The notes under the pieces: generated by a model | Databases searched by the model: none | Seen by the model: only the letters and a program-made list of their open reading frames with translations | Told to the model about the DNA's origin: nothing | Shown here: positions 1 to 7,436 of the stretch, piece by piece | Numbering within the stretch: the stretch's first letter is position 1 | How the letters are laid out: every line of letters starts with the position of its first letter | Origin: Bacteroidales bacterium | GTDB lineage: Bacteria; Bacteroidota; Bacteroidia; Bacteroidales; JAAUTT01 | Length of the DNA: 10,628 nt | Assembly (NCBI GenBank): GCA_012031335.1 | Contig: JAAUTT010000076.1 | Coordinates: 1-10,628, forward strand | Reading direction: 5' to 3' | Translations under genes and position numbers: made by a program

Positions 1-1997
1 TTACGGGGATCGTCTCTTCCGATTATTACATTATTATCCGATATGGATTGCGATGAACAGGATGTTGATTTATTCATCCAGAATTCAATAGAAAAACTCG
101 AAGCAGCTCCCCAATCGAATGAGCTGTCATCTGGGATATTAGTTTTGTTGGATCCATTAAAGTTTTGAGCATAACCAATTTTGCCCGCTACCCTCGAAGG
201 TGAGTTGGCGATCGAAATATTAAGTGTACCGGTAAAGTCTAAGAACTTGCTCTGGCCGGCTTCCTCTAATTTCCAGTAATGTTGTAAATTGCTATTACAG
301 TTGGTTTGGCCAAGGATGTGTAAAGTGTATGTTACTGAATCTGCACCCATTTGATTGGATGCTTTAACGGTAACAGGGAAATCTCCGGCACTTGGCGTAT
401 TCCAAGAAATAACACCGGTTTGGGGATCAATCGACATTCCTGCCGGTGCACTTTTTAAGCTGTATGTTGCTGCCGGATTTGCAATGCCATAAACTTTTGA
501 GCTGTATGCCGTATTTGCCACTCCATTAGTAGAAGGGGAAACCAGAATGCTGGGTTTATATTGTTTGGCGGTTAAGATTTCTTCCAGAATACCGAACCAC
601 CCAAGAGCCATTTTGCGATAACCAATATCATTGGGATGCAGATCATCTGTCATGTCAGATGTATAATTGATGTCCACGCCATTTTCCATATCCACAAACA
701 GTATGTCAGGATCGTTCCGCGAAAGGGCCATATTATAGACATTGGTATTGAAAGTGGTGGTGGTTTGATTGTAAGTTGCTCTGTTAATTATTCTTGCAAG
801 AATAATCTTGGTATCCTTTCCTGTTCTTGCTTTGTAAGCGTCTATGGCATCCAGAATATTAGCCACATCGTTTGGACTTTCCTGAACGTTATTTGTGCCA
901 ATGTGAAGCAGTATGATATCGGGCTGATAGAAATCAAGATAAGGTCCCGGAGTCTCCTGAACATTATCCTTTGAGTTAAAACCGGTATTTAAGAGCTGAG
1001 GTATCTGCGAGGCCATTATTCCCGGAAATCCTGCATTTTCGGTATCTGGGAAATAATTAAAACCAGCCGATTCACTTCCAGTAAAATCAAAAGTATAGCC
1101 AGCATGGTTTAGCAGGTTATATAAATGATAGCGGTAAGCAATTTTATCGCCTACAGGCCGTGTGTCATTAATATTGTTGTCAAAAGTTATGGAATTACCC
1201 AAGGGCATTATTTTTACAGGGGTTACAGGTTCTTCATTGCGAATGCAATAGGGTTTGCCTGCACCTGAATTATAGTGGTCCTGAATTTCGGTGAGGGTTA
1301 AAGCTCTATTGTATAATGCAAGTTCATCGAGCATTCCGTTATAATAGAAGTTAGGGGCAAGATTTAACCAACCTACATTAATGGGTGCTGTTGAATTAAA
1401 GGTGCCGGTATAAGCATGGGTTAAAGTAGTATCTAAATTTCCGTCGATATATATGCCTGTAACATTGCTGATTCCATTTCTTACAATAGCAATATGATGC
1501 CAGTTACCATCGATTACCTGTTTTTTGCTGACCAGGTTTTGACCGCTTCCGTTTGCATCTATTAAATTGAAGTTGACCTTGCCAGGATCGGCACAACTTA
1601 CTCCGGCCCACCAGTGTAGCTGAGTTGACGGATCATCCCTTCCTATGATTACATTATTATCCGATATGGATTGCGATGAACAGGATGTTGATTTATTCAT
1701 CCAGAACTCAATAGAAAAACTCGAACCAGATTCCCAGTCAAAGGAAAGATTATCCGGTATGTTTGCCTGGTTCGAGCCATTAAAGTTTTGTGCATAACCT
1801 ACTTTTCCTTCTACCTGAGAAGGTGCATTTACTACCGAAATATTTAGTGTTCCGGAATAATCGTAGAATAAAGGTTGACTTGCTTCCTCCAGTTTCCAGT
1901 AATGTTGTATATAACCATTACAGTCGGTTTGGCCAAAAATATTTAAAGTATTAAGGAAAAAAAATAATCCTCCTGTAAATAGAAGCTTCGCTTTCAT
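1..1997 (-). CDS. Secreted LamG - SGNH hydrolase - Ig-like - LamG protein, C-terminus outside window
   Basis: This is an open frame of 665 codons with no stop, from ATG at 1997-1995 to the left edge. Residues 1-23 look like a signal peptide (short basic start, hydrophobic stretch, then FGQ). Residues about 26-230 form a LamG/concanavalin A-like domain (HYWKLEE, SFSIEFWMNKS, WHHIAIVRNG, YNGMLDELALYNRALT). Residues about 262-475 are an SGNH/GDSL hydrolase resembling CE3-type acetyl esterases: nucleophile Ser269 in MPLGNSIT, block II Gly326 in GFPG, block III GTNN at 367-370, and Asp451/His454 in DDLHPND. Residues about 485-565 resemble a putative Ig (He_PIG) domain. A second LamG begins near Cys567. 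The likely role is binding and deacetylating a polysaccharide outside the cell, possibly as a type IX secretion cargo, but no sorting domain is visible because the end is missing. The domain calls are strong; substrate and export route are inferred. Confidence 0.88.
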   Translation of the reverse strand, partial: MKAKLLFTGGLFFFLNTLNIFGQTDCNGYIQHYWKLEEASQPLFYDYSGTLNISVVNAPSQVEGKVGYAQNFNGSNQANIPDNLSFDWESGSSFSIEFWMNKSTSCSSQSISDNNVIIGRDDPSTQLHWWAGVSCADPGKVNFNLIDANGSGQNLVSKKQVIDGNWHHIAIVRNGISNVTGIYIDGNLDTTLTHAYTGTFNSTAPINVGWLNLAPNFYYNGMLDELALYNRALTLTEIQDHYNSGAGKPYCIRNEEPVTPVKIMPLGNSITFDNNINDTRPVGDKIAYRYHLYNLLNHAGYTFDFTGSESAGFNYFPDTENAGFPGIMASQIPQLLNTGFNSKDNVQETPGPYLDFYQPDIILLHIGTNNVQESPNDVANILDAIDAYKARTGKDTKIILARIINRATYNQTTTTFNTNVYNMALSRNDPDILFVDMENGVDINYTSDMTDDLHPNDIGYRKMALGWFGILEEILTAKQYKPSILVSPSTNGVANTAYSSKVYGIANPAATYSLKSAPAGMSIDPQTGVISWNTPSAGDFPVTVKASNQMGADSVTYTLHILGQTNCNSNLQHYWKLEEAGQSKFLDFTGTLNISIANSPSRVAGKIGYAQNFNGSNKTNIPDDSSFDWGAASSFSIEFWMNKSTSCSSQSISDNNVIIGRDDPR
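25..102 (-). repeat. Near-identical LamG coding repeat, copy 2
   Basis: This segment matches 1648-1725 at a constant offset of 1623 bases, with a single mismatch (position 84) in 78 bases. It lies inside a broader protein-level repeat. The N-terminal LamG from Cys26 and the second LamG from Cys567 agree at roughly three quarters of about 100 aligned residues. The core SFSIEFWMNKS and the following Ser/Cys-rich stretch are identical. Confidence 0.9.
1648..1725 (-). repeat. Near-identical LamG coding repeat, copy 1
   Basis: This is the N-terminal copy of the repeat at 25-102. Identity falls off sharply just beyond both ends at the DNA level, while the proteins stay similar. That suggests an internal domain duplication with recent local homogenisation of the core. 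Confidence 0.9.
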
Positions 1998-2325
1998 ATA
2001 TGGGTATTTTGAAGTTTTCAATAGTGTCAGGTTTTGAGGGGCAAATTAAATTAACCGAAATAATTTCAAATTTATTTATTGATTAAATGTCAGATTCTTT
2101 AGATAAAAATATTCAGATAGAACGTTATGTTTAAACGGTTGTTCTATAGCAAAATATTAAACATCAGTGATGTATTTTGGTTCACTTAATAATGCTGAAA
2201 TATAAATAATATGGAACTAATGCTTTCCATAGCCTATGTATCATAGAAATATTTCTCAGATCTGTCGGTTAATTTTTATTCAAGGGGTAATTTCAAAAAG
2301 ACCTCTAAATTTGTCAATGCATATG
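1998..2325 (-). promoter_or_regulatory. AT-rich upstream region of the LamG-SGNH gene
   Basis: About 330 bases without a convincing gene separate the TlpA-like gene's stop from the start of the secreted hydrolase gene. Read on the minus strand, TAAATTTG at 2074-2067 fits the Bacteroidota -7 consensus TAnnTTTG and would leave a leader of about 60-70 nt. No clear -33 TTTG sits at the expected spacing, so the promoter call is tentative. Further upstream are an imperfect palindrome (2118-2146) and a perfect 12-base palindrome, AGAAATATTTCT, at 2245-2256. No obvious intrinsic terminator for the TlpA-like gene was found here. Confidence 0.4.
2118..2146. promoter_or_regulatory. Imperfect 29-base palindrome, possible operator
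   Basis: The outer arms TAGAAC (2118-2123) and GTTCTA (2141-2146) are exact reverse complements. Near the centre is the self-complementary octamer GTTTAAAC (2129-2136), half a base off the symmetry axis of the arms. It lies about 120-150 bases upstream of the secreted hydrolase start and 45-70 bases upstream of the candidate -7 box. That position suits an activator or regulator site. No regulator is identified, and palindromes arise by chance in AT-rich DNA. Confidence 0.3.
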
Positions 2326-3357
2326 CTATAATCCAAGTATGTCTTTCACCTTCTTTTCAAGTTCTTCGCCCATCAGGTTTCGGGCAATTATGGTTCCCGA
2401 TGCGTCAATTAATACATTGGAAGGAATGGCCCTTACACCATAAAGTTTGGCTGCGGAGCTGTTCCAGAATGCCAGATCAGACACATGGGTCCAGGTAAGT
2501 TTATCGTCATTAATTCCTTTTAGCCAGGTTTCTTTATTTTTATCGAGCGAAACGGAGAAAATTGTAAAGCCTTTGGGTGAGTATGTGTTGTAAATTCTTA
2601 CAAGATTTGGATTTTCGGCCCGGCATGGAGGACACCAGGAAGCCCAGAAATCGAGTAATATCACCTTTCCGTTCAGAGATGATAACTTAACAGGAACTCC
2701 TGTTGTATCGGGCAATTCAAAATCGATAAATTTATTTCCAGGTTGTACTTTTTCAAGGGTGTTTTTAAGATTTTCCAAAACCAAAACGTATTGTGATTTA
2801 CGGAAGGATGTGTCGAGTAAACCAACGTTATAGGCTATTTCTTCGGGTGTAAGTTTATAAGAATATTCCCTGTAAAGCAGATAAGCGGCAACAATAGAAC
2901 TGGGGTGCTGTTTAATAAACGAATCGATCTTAACTTCTCCCTGCGTTCTTCGGTAGCTCAGGTATAAATCGTTGTCCTTTGAACCTGTGATGCGGATACT
3001 GTCCTCATGTTCTGTAAAAAGGTCAATTTGTAATTTATCTTCCGGGTTCAGGAATACAAAAAACGGATATTGTGTGGTGTCGAGTGTAATTCCATATAAT
3101 TCAGGCGTCGGATAGTTGCCTGAAAACCTGAACTTACCAGCTATAATTTTGCTGGAATCGAGGGCAAAAAACATTTTGTTATAGAATTTCCGAAGGTATA
3201 CCATTCCCGAATCGGCTCCCTGAACGGTTCCGGTAATTTCAATATCAGCCTCTTTGGTAGAGCAGCAAAGGCATGCAGTTAGCATTATGATAACTCCGAA
3301 AGAACGCACAACTTTTACGGAAATGGATGTAATGTCTCTCATACCAAAGTTTTTCAT
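2326..3357 (-). CDS. TlpA-like thioredoxin-fold lipoprotein
   Basis: A 343-residue thiol-disulfide oxidoreductase of the TlpA/ResA type, probably anchored to a membrane and facing the periplasm. A lipoprotein signal ends in lipobox LTAC with Cys29; more cysteines follow at 31-32. Residues about 36-125 resemble the DUF4369 beta domain found ahead of many Bacteroidota TlpA proteins, followed by a helical linker. The thioredoxin domain spans about 205-343, with active site WCPPC (Cys242 and Cys245) and the cis-proline loop AIPSN (Pro312). It probably reduces or shuffles disulfides of envelope proteins; the partner is unknown. The start could also be Met6, which would still leave a workable signal peptide. 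It lies 64 bases behind the methyltransferase gene on the same strand, so cotranscription is possible. The frame is intact. Confidence 0.9.
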   Translation of the reverse strand: MKNFGMRDITSISVKVVRSFGVIIMLTACLCCSTKEADIEITGTVQGADSGMVYLRKFYNKMFFALDSSKIIAGKFRFSGNYPTPELYGITLDTTQYPFFVFLNPEDKLQIDLFTEHEDSIRITGSKDNDLYLSYRRTQGEVKIDSFIKQHPSSIVAAYLLYREYSYKLTPEEIAYNVGLLDTSFRKSQYVLVLENLKNTLEKVQPGNKFIDFELPDTTGVPVKLSSLNGKVILLDFWASWCPPCRAENPNLVRIYNTYSPKGFTIFSVSLDKNKETWLKGINDDKLTWTHVSDLAFWNSSAAKLYGVRAIPSNVLIDASGTIIARNLMGEELEKKVKDILGL

Positions 3358-3421
3358 GGGTTAGGGGTTATTTGCGGTTTCGTGTTATTAACATTTACTG
3401 GGTATTGAAAGTTCAAGCCCG

Positions 3422-4147
3422 TTAAACTTCTTTTATTGCTTTAACTATCAGTGTTTCTCCAAAAAGAACTTCTTTTTTGAAGAGTTGATTTTGAATCTCT
3501 TTATTTCGGATTTTCTGGGCGGTATCTTTTTCTTCTTTTCTGAAAACATTCAGGGTTTTAATATAGGCAATCGGCACCCAGGGAAGATATGCCCAGTTTG
3601 GTAATTTTATTCTGTTAGTTGTAATTTCGGTTATTTTAAAACCCGACCGGTGAAGCATATACCGCAGGTGCGAAAACGACAAAAGCGCAATATGATGCAA
3701 AGCCGATGATTGTTCTTCGTTTAACGGCGATTTGCATTTGTTGTGATGTGCCGTAAGAAACCAACGCCAGCGCGACCTCAAAGAATTGATATTAGGTGTG
3801 GATATGATGAAACTGCCTCCTGGTTTGAGGGTTCTATGGCATTCTCTTACAAAATCGAACTGTCGCTCGAGGTGCTCAATACCGTCAATGCATACAATAC
3901 TGTCGAGGAAATTATTATCGAAGGGGAGTGGCTCATTCATATCCGTAGTCCTGAAACGGGGATTTTCTATTTTCAGGATGTTTTCGATGTCGCCCGAATA
4001 AACTTCTATATTTTTGTCGAGAAGGCGTTTGGTGAAAGCTCCATACCCGCAGGGAATATCCAATACTTTTACGACTTTTTCGGAGTTGAAGAGTAACTCG
4101 GCTACTTTGTTATGGGTGTTTTTCGAAGTATTCTCAGGTATATGCAC
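3422..4147 (-). CDS. Class I SAM-dependent methyltransferase
   Basis: A 241-residue cytoplasmic methyltransferase of the Methyltransf_11/23 type. Motif I is VLDIPCGYGAF (28-38), the acidic residue that would bind the ribose is Asp53 in SGDIE, DMNEPLPF follows at 69-76, IDGIEHLE at about 87-94, and motif LKPGGSFIISTPN at 107-119. The C-terminal third (HHIALLSFSHLRYML and a Trp/Pro-rich tail) resembles methyltransferases acting on glycans or small molecules, but the substrate cannot be named. The start is GTG at 4147-4145: an in-frame TAA lies a few codons upstream and no ATG or TTG comes before motif I. The first codons overlap the 3' end of the Crp gene, pointing to translational coupling. 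An eight-base A run just upstream could hide an indel, so the exact start is less certain than the domain. Confidence 0.87.
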   Translation of the reverse strand: MHIPENTSKNTHNKVAELLFNSEKVVKVLDIPCGYGAFTKRLLDKNIEVYSGDIENILKIENPRFRTTDMNEPLPFDNNFLDSIVCIDGIEHLERQFDFVRECHRTLKPGGSFIISTPNINSLRSRWRWFLTAHHNKCKSPLNEEQSSALHHIALLSFSHLRYMLHRSGFKITEITTNRIKLPNWAYLPWVPIAYIKTLNVFRKEEKDTAQKIRNKEIQNQLFKKEVLFGETLIVKAIKEV

Positions 4148-4862
4148 AATAGCTTTTTTTTATCCTGAATTCGGAAATACGTTCCAGTTTGGTAGTATCG
4201 AGTATCTTAATTTTGCGGCCATCAATCGAAATAACTTCTTCGCTGCTGAAGGCTGACAAAGTACGTATGGCATTGGAAGTGGTCATATTCGACAGATTGG
4301 CAATATCCTCGCGCGAAGATAGACTTTGATGGTCTTTTCATCCTTTTCGAGACCGTAGGTGTCTTTCAGGAATAATAACGATTCTGCCAAACGTCCGCGT
4401 ATGTGTTTTTGGGTAAGGGTTACCGTGCGGAAATAGGAGAATCCCAGTTCTGTAGCAAACGATTTTTATAATGCTCAAACTTAAATCGCTGCTCATTCTT
4501 AACAGTTTGTACAGGGTTTCTTTATCAACGCTGCATACGGTAGAGTCTTCAATAGCGACTGCCGAGCATGGTGGTTCTCTTCGGCAAATAAAGCCCGATA
4601 TCCTATAAATCCGATGGGCTTTGCCATGCGTACAATTTTGTTCTCTGCCTCCAACACCTTCCTTAAATACTTTTACTTTACCTTCCGAAAGACATATCAG
4701 ACTAACCGGTTTGTCTCCTTCTTTAAAAATATAATCTCCTTTTTTATAAAAGGCTGCCGATAATCCTGAACGGAGTAGTTCTTTCTCTTCGGGTAACAAT
4801 ACACTGAAAATAGATTTTTTATCTTCGAGGAATTCCCTGCAAACTTCTTCTGTATTTAGCAT
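4134..4862 (-). CDS. Crp/Fnr-family transcriptional regulator (frame broken four times)
   Basis: Four single-base corrections give a continuous 242-residue protein: remove a base from the run at 4636-4639, add one near 4562, remove one from 4463-4467, add one at 4316-4317. The result has a cyclic-nucleotide-binding-like beta-roll (about 13-130, with [11 protein letters not shown] and [16 protein letters not shown]), a dimer helix, and a C-terminal Crp-type helix-turn-helix (about 180-222, [20 protein letters not shown]). The longest uncorrected frame covers only 4338-4892 and loses the DNA-binding domain. I take ATG at 4862 rather than 4892, because 4862 gives the normal N-terminus and fits the -7 box just upstream. 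No effector ligand can be read from the sequence. The usual ending of this family is near ISEFG; one more indel would end the gene at 4160 instead of 4134. A true pseudogene is possible but less likely, since intact neighbours show the same errors. Confidence 0.8.
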
Positions 4863-4889
4863 TCGCGTAAAGTTATGTTGAAAAACATA

Positions 4890-4897
4890 CAAAAATA
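4890..4897 (-). promoter_or_regulatory. Candidate -7 box for the Crp gene
   Basis: Minus-strand TATTTTTG fits the Bacteroidota TAnnTTTG consensus and lies 27 bases before the chosen ATG at 4862. A TTGAC occurs farther upstream but at a spacing too long for a -33 element. The same octamer precedes the beta-barrel gene and serB. Confidence 0.4.
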
Positions 4898-4932
4898 TAA
4901 AAATTCTTCCTGATTAAAATGATAAATCTGTC

Positions 4933-4954
4933 AAAAAACATCCTTTACAAGATG
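4933..4954 (-). terminator. Intrinsic terminator behind nadE
   Basis: Read on the minus strand, CATCTT (4954-4949), a four-base loop GTAA and AGGATG (4944-4939) form a six-pair stem with one G-U pair, followed at once by six T residues (4938-4933). It begins eight bases after the nadE stop and lies before the Crp gene, which separates the two transcripts. Confidence 0.6.
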
Positions 4955-4961
4955 ATTAAAA

Positions 4962-6615
4962 TCAATATTTAGCAACAATAGGCATTCTGCGTCCTATTCC
5001 AAAGGCTTTGGATGAAACCCTCAGGATGGGGGGTGTTTGAAATCTCTTATATTCATTCCTGTTTACCATCTGTATCACCCTCTTAACCAGGGTGCTGTCA
5101 AAACCCCGTGCTTCTATCTCGCTGGCCGAAAGCTGTTCTTCAATATAGAAATGAAGTACCTGATCGAGTAAGTTGTATTCCGGCAGAGAATCGGAATCTT
5201 TTTGCCCCGGTCGTAATTCGGCCGAGGGCGGTTTTGTGATAGAATTTTCAGGTATTATTTCTTCGTGGCGGTTAATATAGCGGGCCATCTCATAAACACG
5301 TGTTTTATATACATCGCCCAATACCGATAACCCTCCGTTCATATCACCATACAATGTGCCATAACCTACAGCGGCTTCACTCTTGTTGGAGGTGTTTAAA
5401 ACAATATGCCCGAATTTATTTGATAGTGCCATTAATATGGTACCTCTCACACGTGCCTGGATATTTTCCTCAGTAACATCAGGTTTCAGGTCTTTAAACA
5501 AATGACTCAGCGTAGATTCAAAGCTGGAGAATGTTTCGCGGATGGGAATAATATCATAGACAATACCCAGCTTTTCGGCCAAAGCAACGGCATCCGTAAT
5601 GGAATGATCCGATGAATATTGCGATGGCATAAGCAATACTCTTACATTTTCTTTACCCAGCGCTTCCACAGCCAGCACAAGGGTAACGGCCGAATCGATG
5701 CCGCCGGATAATCCCAGCGTGGCTTTTGATAACCCCGATTTTCTAAAGTAATCGCTGATTCCCATAACCAGGGCATCATGTATTTTCTCTATGTCGGTTC
5801 GATGTTTTTGCGAAACTTTTATATCAGTTCCATTTACAATTTCCTCAATATTATAATATCTGAGATCTTCCCTGAAAATATCCAGCTCATCACGGATGAT
5901 TCCTTTCGCGTCGATTACCATGGATCCGCCATCGAAAATAAGCTCGGTGTGGGCACCAACCTGGTTTACATAGAACAGCGGTAACTTATAGGTCTCTGCT
6001 TTCTCGGCAAAAATCTTCTTCTTAATAATTTCCTTATTGTACGAAAAAGGTGAAGCTGCAATATTGATAATGAAATGCGGATTTTGTTTGGCCAGTTCGG
6101 CCATAGGACTTGCTGTATAAAGGTTTTCCTTACCAAATGGGTTGTCGGTGGGTTGATCGTCCCATAAATCTTCGCAAATGGTTAGTGCAATCCGATAGCC
6201 TTTGAAATCTATAATCCTGAAGTCGGTGTTTGGCTCAAAATACCTGTATTCGTCGAATATATCGTAAGTTGGCAACAGGGTTTTATTAACAATATGCCGG
6301 ATTTCTCCATCGTAAAGAAAAAAGGCTGAATTGTGCAGCTTTTTACCGTTCGGGTTTGGATTCAGATTTGGCGCTCCAACAATAGCCGCAATGCCATTGC
6401 AATGGGAGGCTATAATTTTTACATATTCGAGGCACTTGTCGTAAAAGTCTTTCAATTCGAGCAGATCAAGCGGCGGATAGCCACACACCGAAAGCTCCGA
6501 AAAACACAAGATCAGCTCCGTTTTTATGAGCTATTTCAATATCCCTGATAATAGACTCGCTGTTTCCTTCAAAATCGGCTATCCGGAAATTAATTTGCGA
6601 AAGCGCAATCTTCAT
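4962..6615 (-). CDS. nadE: Glutamine-dependent NAD(+) synthetase (one frameshift)
   Basis: Makes NAD from deamido-NAD, ATP and glutamine, the last step of NAD synthesis, in the cytoplasm. The N-terminal nitrilase-type glutaminase domain carries the triad Glu40 (FSELSVCGYPP), Lys111 (NKTLLPTYD) and Cys147 (LTICEDLW). The C-terminal synthetase domain carries the ATP pyrophosphatase loop SGGIDS at 303-308 and the conserved LNTSNKSE and KPPSAELRPGQ segments. An extra base in the five-base run at 6500-6504 breaks the frame after codon 37. Removing it joins the start ATG at 6615-6613 (MKIALSQINF) to the rest and gives 550 residues, the normal size of the two-domain enzyme. Without correction, the frame seems to start at a TTG at 6509 and lacks Glu40's upstream strand. 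It lies 81 bases behind the barrel gene on the same strand, with no promoter seen in the gap. Confidence 0.95.
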
Positions 6616-6696
6616 TTTGTAAAAGTTAATAAGGGTAGGTGGGATTAGCTATCGGCTTGGTTTTATAAACCTGTAACTGTTCCATCAACACCTTTG

Positions 6697-7360
6697 TTAA
6701 AAAAAGACGCCCAGTTTTTATGAGGATATTCTGCAGCACTACCTTATCGGCTCCTCTCGATGTAACGTCAGTAAAACCGTTCATGTATACCAATCCTGCA
6801 GTTAACCGGGTGTTTCCACCGATTGAATACTCAATACCTCCTCCAATATGGTAACCCAGGTTAATCAGGTTAATTTCTTTACCAATATTTTCGTTATCAA
6901 GGTTACCACTGTTCGAAACTCCTGTAGCCTTAATATTGACCATGGCATTTAACCCCAATTGACCATAAAATGTTGAGTAACCAATTTCGTTTGTAAGAAG
7001 TTTCATGCCAATGGGAACATGAAGGTATTGCAACTTATAGGTTACTTTGGTGTTTTCGGGAAGACTAATGTTACCCTGATTGGTGCGTATTGTTGTTGCA
7101 GGTTTGAACAGCAGACTTCCTCCTGCGTTATGAATGGATAGTCCTGACGAAAAAGCGTAATTTTTGGCAAAAAATTTATCGACCGAAAGACCAATGTTAA
7201 AACCTAAGCGGTTACCTTTTGAGTCGACCGAACTCACGTCGGGGTTAAGCCAGGAGATAACCGGGTCGGCGAAAATTCCAAAACGGTAACCTGTTTCCTG
7301 CGAAAAGGCCGAAACAGAAATTAAAATAAGGACAAAGTATAATGCAATTCTCTTTTTCAT
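6697..7360 (-). CDS. Outer membrane beta-barrel protein, PorT/OMP_b-brl-like (one frameshift)
   Basis: A signal peptide covers residues 1-20 (MKKRIALYFVLILISVSAFS, cleavage before Gln21). The rest alternates polar and apolar residues with many Gly and aromatic residues, as in eight-stranded barrels of the OMP_b-brl_2/PorT group (GFNIGLSVDKFF, YLHVPIGMKLL, LGYHIGGGIEYSIG). As written, the frame runs on to 6626 with a polar tail. Removing one base from the five-base run at 6715-6719 ends the protein at 6697 with strand LQNILIKLGVFF and a terminal Phe, the signature expected for barrel insertion. It is then 220 residues long. Function is unknown: many such proteins are unassigned, and the resemblance to PorT of type IX secretion is general, not specific. 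It is transcribed away from gldB and could be the first gene of a unit with nadE. Confidence 0.8.
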
Positions 7361-7375
7361 ATTCAGTGGGTTTTT

Positions 7376-7383
7376 TAGATTTG
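7376..7383 (+). promoter_or_regulatory. Candidate -7 box for gldB
   Basis: TAGATTTG fits TAnnTTTG and lies 53 bases before the gldB ATG at 7437. No TTTG is seen at the -33 spacing. It sits in the 76-base gap between the divergent barrel and gldB genes. Confidence 0.35.
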
Positions 7384-7391
7384 CAGTTCGA

Positions 7392-7399
7392 CAAAAATA
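7392..7399 (-). promoter_or_regulatory. Candidate -7 box for the beta-barrel gene
   Basis: Minus-strand TATTTTTG lies 31 bases before the ATG at 7360. A good -33 element is not evident. With the plus-strand box at 7376-7383 it would place two start sites face to face within about 20 bases. Confidence 0.4.
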
Positions 7400-7436
7400 T
7401 ACATTTAATAATATAGATAATACCTAAAACGTAACC

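Noticed and set aside
636..974. Plus-strand open frame of 112 codons
   Set aside because: It lies antisense within the intact SGNH domain frame, has no recognisable motif, and its composition is what the reverse strand of that gene would give.
2245..2256. Perfect palindrome AGAAATATTTCT
   Set aside because: Short A/T palindromes are common by chance in such AT-rich DNA, and nothing ties this one to a gene more than the general upstream position.
3743..4256. Overlapping plus-strand frames opposite the methyltransferase and Crp genes
   Set aside because: They are shadows of genes with clear motifs on the minus strand.
6626..6696. Extra polar C-terminal tail on the beta-barrel protein
   Set aside because: Removing one base at 6715-6719 ends the protein on an aromatic beta strand, as expected for this class. 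The tail is a frameshift product.
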